Assembly (NCBI GenBank): GCA_902729315.2
Contig: LR746264.1
Span: 6,597,878-6,661,877 of the forward strand
DNA: 64,000 nt
From: Spirodela intermedia
Lineage: Eukaryota > Streptophyta > Magnoliopsida > Alismatales > Araceae
Direction: 5' to 3'
Shown here: positions 61,726 to 64,000 of the stretch, piece after piece
Position numbering within the stretch: the first letter of the stretch is position 1
Layout of the letters: each line of letters starts with the position of its first letter
Translations under genes and position numbers: made by a program
The notes under the pieces: model-generated
The model's input: the letters and a program-made list of their open reading frames with translations, nothing else
Told to the model about the DNA's origin: nothing
Databases searched by the model: none

Positions 61726-63063
61726 TCAAAAGTTGCCTGCCGTTGTGACCTTGACGGCTTTGAATGAGGGGTGGAGGAGTCCGAGGCCGTCCTCGACCTC
61801 CAGTGGTCTGTCCGTCTCGTTTCGTATTCGCTTCACCCTCCGGCTGGCCAGAGACTTGTGGGTGAACCCGTATATCTGCAGGATCTGGTTGTCTCCGAAG
61901 TTGAAGGCTCGATCCATCTGCTTGAGGCAGCGCTCGACGGGGTAGTCCCCGAATTTGCCGCAGGGCTTGCAACCGACGAAGTGAGTAACCAGCGGCCAGC
62001 GATGGTCGCCGAGGCCTGGGTGGTAGTTCTCAATCATCTCCTCGTATCGGTCCACCAGAATGCCCCAGTAGCCGTGCAGATAGTAGGCGCTCTCCAGGTA
62101 GACCTTGTCTCCCCAACGATCCCTCTGGGTCACAAGCAGGTATACCATGGCCGACTGGTCGTCGGCTTCAAACGCCGGGCGGTCCTTGAGGAAGCTGGTC
62201 AGAACCTTGCCGGCCTCCTCGCGGACCTTGCCCTTGGGGCCCATCGGCGCCCACGCATCAAGGAGGTCGAGAGCCCACTGAGTGTTTCGGAGGAGGAAGC
62301 TTCCGGTGTTGAGGCCGATCCAGTTCTTCTGGTCGTAGATCATCTCGTTCCAACCGTGCATAACGAGGTTGTGGTCCTTGTAGCGCTCCCAGGGGACCTC
62401 GAAGGCCATGTCGGTGAACATGGCGTCGCTGTCCATCCACCAGAGGAACTCGACATCCGGATGAGACAGGAGAAGCTTTCTGATGAGGGGGAGCTTAGCC
62501 CAGAATCCGGCCATCTCCGCGTCGAGCAGGGCCATGTTGTAGAAAATGTCGATCGCGTGGAGGCGGCAGTAGTCGATCTTGTTCTTGGTGGACTTGAGGA
62601 GGAAGTGGTCTCCAACGGGGTTCTCGCAGGGCTTGGGGGAGGACCCCGTCACCAGCAGAACCCGGGGTTTCCCCGGCGCCAGAAAATTTGGCCGATGCGG
62701 ATGCGCAGCAAGCCACCGCGTCCTCTGCTCGTCCCAGTCGGAGATCTTAGGCCCCAGAGAGTAGGGTACATTCGGATCGGACGCCTTATCGTCATCACCT
62801 TCGTCCTCTGCGACGGGCAATTTGGTGGCGGCGGCGGAGTCCTCCACCAGGGCGCGGTGCGGGAGAGATGACCGGTGCGACTGGAGGCGCTGCCGGATCT
62901 CATTGAAGTCCTGCTCCGGCGTGCCGAACTTGCCGGCGCCTAGGGTTCCCCGGAGGACAAGGACGGTGATGAAGAGACAGAAGAGGGTGATCTTCCCGTT
63001 GCGGAGAGCTCGCTGGATCTGCCGGACCCGCCGCACTCCCAAGCACCGCTCCACGATCTGCAT
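61726..63063 (-). CDS. XXT1: Xyloglucan 6-xylosyltransferase (GT34), XXT1/XXT2 clade
   Basis: Golgi type II enzyme that transfers xylose from UDP-xylose to the glucan backbone of xyloglucan, a major hemicellulose. Single exon, 445 residues, ATG at 63063-63061, stop at 61726. A short basic cytosolic tail starts MQIVERCLGVRRVRQIQRAL. It is followed by one membrane anchor (ITLFCLFITVLVLRG) at about 25-39, a stem starting GAGKFGTPEQDF, and the GT34 catalytic domain. Visible motifs are PYSLGPKISDWDEQR, the metal-binding DSD in FLWWMDSDAMFTDM, GWNEMIYDQKNWIGLNTGSF, FEADDQSAMVYLL and HFVGCKPCGKFGDYPVERC. Length and text match the XXT1/XXT2 pair far better than XXT3-5 or the galactomannan transferases of GT34. 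Third codon positions are very GC-rich, giving a long meaningless open frame on the other strand. Confidence 0.95.
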   Translation of the reverse strand: MQIVERCLGVRRVRQIQRALRNGKITLFCLFITVLVLRGTLGAGKFGTPEQDFNEIRQRLQSHRSSLPHRALVEDSAAATKLPVAEDEGDDDKASDPNVPYSLGPKISDWDEQRTRWLAAHPHRPNFLAPGKPRVLLVTGSSPKPCENPVGDHFLLKSTKNKIDYCRLHAIDIFYNMALLDAEMAGFWAKLPLIRKLLLSHPDVEFLWWMDSDAMFTDMAFEVPWERYKDHNLVMHGWNEMIYDQKNWIGLNTGSFLLRNTQWALDLLDAWAPMGPKGKVREEAGKVLTSFLKDRPAFEADDQSAMVYLLVTQRDRWGDKVYLESAYYLHGYWGILVDRYEEMIENYHPGLGDHRWPLVTHFVGCKPCGKFGDYPVERCLKQMDRAFNFGDNQILQIYGFTHKSLASRRVKRIRNETDRPLEVEDGLGLLHPSFKAVKVTTAGNF

Positions 63064-63214
63064 TTCCTTCCTTCTCTCTCCTCTCTCCGGCCGCCTCCTC
63101 CTCCCACCGACACTCTCTCTCTCCCCCCCCGCACGAAGGAAGAAGAGAACACCTCGCTCGTGGCGGAAAAAGGGAATAAGAGAAGAACAGCTCGCCTGCC
63201 GGAGAAAGCGAGTG

Positions 63215-63250
<36 letters not shown>

Positions 63251-63687
63251 CTTCTGTTTTACCCCCTTCGCTGGCTTGATCATTTTCGCCCTCCTGTGTC
63301 ATTTTTTAATTTATCAGAAAAACATCAATATTTAATTGTCGGCTTCCTTCAATTAATACGAAAAACCTACGCAAGACACGTGGCGATGTGCCACAAGACA
63401 AATCTTGTCGCCGACGGGAAAGTATTTTTCCTCTCCCGCTTGAATATTTATTTATTCGTACAAATTGGAGGGACGCGGTAAGGGCAACGCCGAATAGGAT
63501 CATGACACGTTTGAAGAACGAAGAAAGTTAAATCATAGAAAAACCCGTGCTTGTGACGGATCCAGCACCAGGCCCAACAATATCGGCCCATTTCCCCCAC
63601 ACGAGCTTCAAAGCCCAGTAAGCAGCCCATCGAATGAGTAGAAAAGTCAAACTCCGGCCGCCGGGGGAAGCGCTCCGCTTGGCGGAG
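63064..63687. other. XXT promoter and 3' flank of the terminal gene
   Basis: On the minus strand this is upstream of XXT. A TC microsatellite at 63219-63248 lies in the probable 5' UTR. GGCCCA occurs at 63571-63576 and 63585-63590. The right end is the 3' UTR of the minus-strand gene that runs off the window. Confidence 0.5.
63219..63248 (+). repeat. (TC)n microsatellite upstream of XXT
   Basis: About 15 TC units some 155-185 bp before the XXT start codon. On the transcribed strand it reads (GA)n, a common plant 5' UTR or core-promoter element. Confidence 0.9.
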
Positions 63688-64000
63688 CTACCTCGTGCGC
63701 TGGCGGCTCGGGAGCTCGTGTAGGCGCACGCCGGTGCGCGCCTCTCGTCCCTGAGCGGCGAAGGTGGCGGCGCCGTCCCCGTCCACGATCTCCGCGAACA
63801 TCCTCTGCAGATCCTCGAAGGTGTCCTCCTTCTGCAACAAGCAAGAAGGGCGTTCAGTTCTCGCGGCATCTGGAAGGCCGCCGCCGAGGGATCGGATCCA
63901 CAGGTGAACGGCGGCGATACGTACCTCCGGCCGCACCTTGTCCATCATCGTCATCATCTCCTGCACAAAGTCGGAAAAACCCTGCGAGAATTTTGCAGCC
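63688..64000 (-). CDS. 3' end of an unrecognised gene, 5' part outside window
   Basis: The last exon (63831 down to 63688) encodes KEDTFEDLQRMFAEIVDGDG and ends in a basic tail, LHELPSRQRTR, and stop. A preceding exon ends at 63925 with EMMTMMDKVRPE. It probably starts at 63960, where the minus strand shows the acceptor TTTGTGCAG, or else runs to the window edge. The intron between them, 63924-63832, has donor GTACGT and acceptor TTGCAG. It is 93 bp long, in phase and stop-free. The product is hydrophilic and probably helical. I do not recognise the family. Confidence 0.6.
   Translation of the reverse strand, partial: AAKFSQGFSDFVQEMMTMMDKVRPEVRIAAVHLWIRSLGGGLPDAARTERPSCLLQKEDTFEDLQRMFAEIVDGDGAATFAAQGREARTGVRLHELPSRQRTR

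Noticed and set aside
61771-62871. 366-codon open frame on the plus strand across XXT
   Set aside because: It is antisense to the clearly conserved XXT protein. GC-rich third positions remove stops on the other strand, and its Val/Glu/Leu-rich translation has no family features.

Overview
The window is nuclear DNA of a flowering plant. Most genes are split by many AT-rich GT-AG introns, and the protein set is land-plant specific: a PX/PH-type phospholipase D zeta, a TOPLESS-related co-repressor, a xyloglucan xylosyltransferase and a GH28 pectinase-like protein. TC/GA microsatellites and an old Ty1/copia element fit the same picture. I cannot place the lineage more finely from the sequence alone. 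No bacterial, viral or CRISPR-like system is present.

Layout, left to right. 1-16306 (+): phospholipase D zeta, 17 exons visible, 5' end outside the window. 17987-25910 (+): mitochondrial fumarase, 17 exons, complete. 26236-31516 (-): a decayed but structurally complete Ty1/copia retrotransposon with both LTRs, a 5-bp target duplication, primer-binding site and polypurine tract. 32791-33757 (+): a small J-domain (DnaJ-like) protein, 4 exons. 36072-45598 (+): a TOPLESS-related co-repressor closest to TPR2, 25 exons, complete. 47718-50467 (+): a GH28 polygalacturonase-like protein with a GC-AG intron and an unusual 32-bp tandem duplication at its N-terminus. 51800-54659 (+): subunit 8 (QCR8) of mitochondrial complex III, two exons separated by a 2.6-kb intron. 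55902-60124 (+): the splicing factor PRP38A with an Arg/Asp-rich tail. 61726-63063 (-): an intronless xyloglucan 6-xylosyltransferase of the XXT1/XXT2 clade, convergent with PRP38. 63688-64000 (-): the 3' end of an unrecognised gene.

The genes are independent plant transcription units, not an operon or cluster. They cover lipid signalling, the TCA cycle, proteostasis, transcriptional repression, cell-wall metabolism, respiration and splicing. The two mitochondrial genes (fumarase and QCR8) and the two wall genes (GH28 and XXT) need not be functionally linked by position. Exon boundaries were set by hand from splice sites, reading phase and remembered family conservation. Every complete gene model closes in frame: FUM 498 aa, TPR 1115 aa, QCR8 72 aa, PRP38 394 aa, J-protein 225 aa, GH28 468 aa, XXT 445 aa.

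I found no previously undescribed biological system. The items most worth a second look are the frame-setting tandem duplication and altered catalytic motifs in the GH28 gene, a paired TCP 'site II' palindrome upstream of QCR8, a dense GGCCCA cluster in a duplicated block upstream of GH28, and two orphan coding-like fragments.
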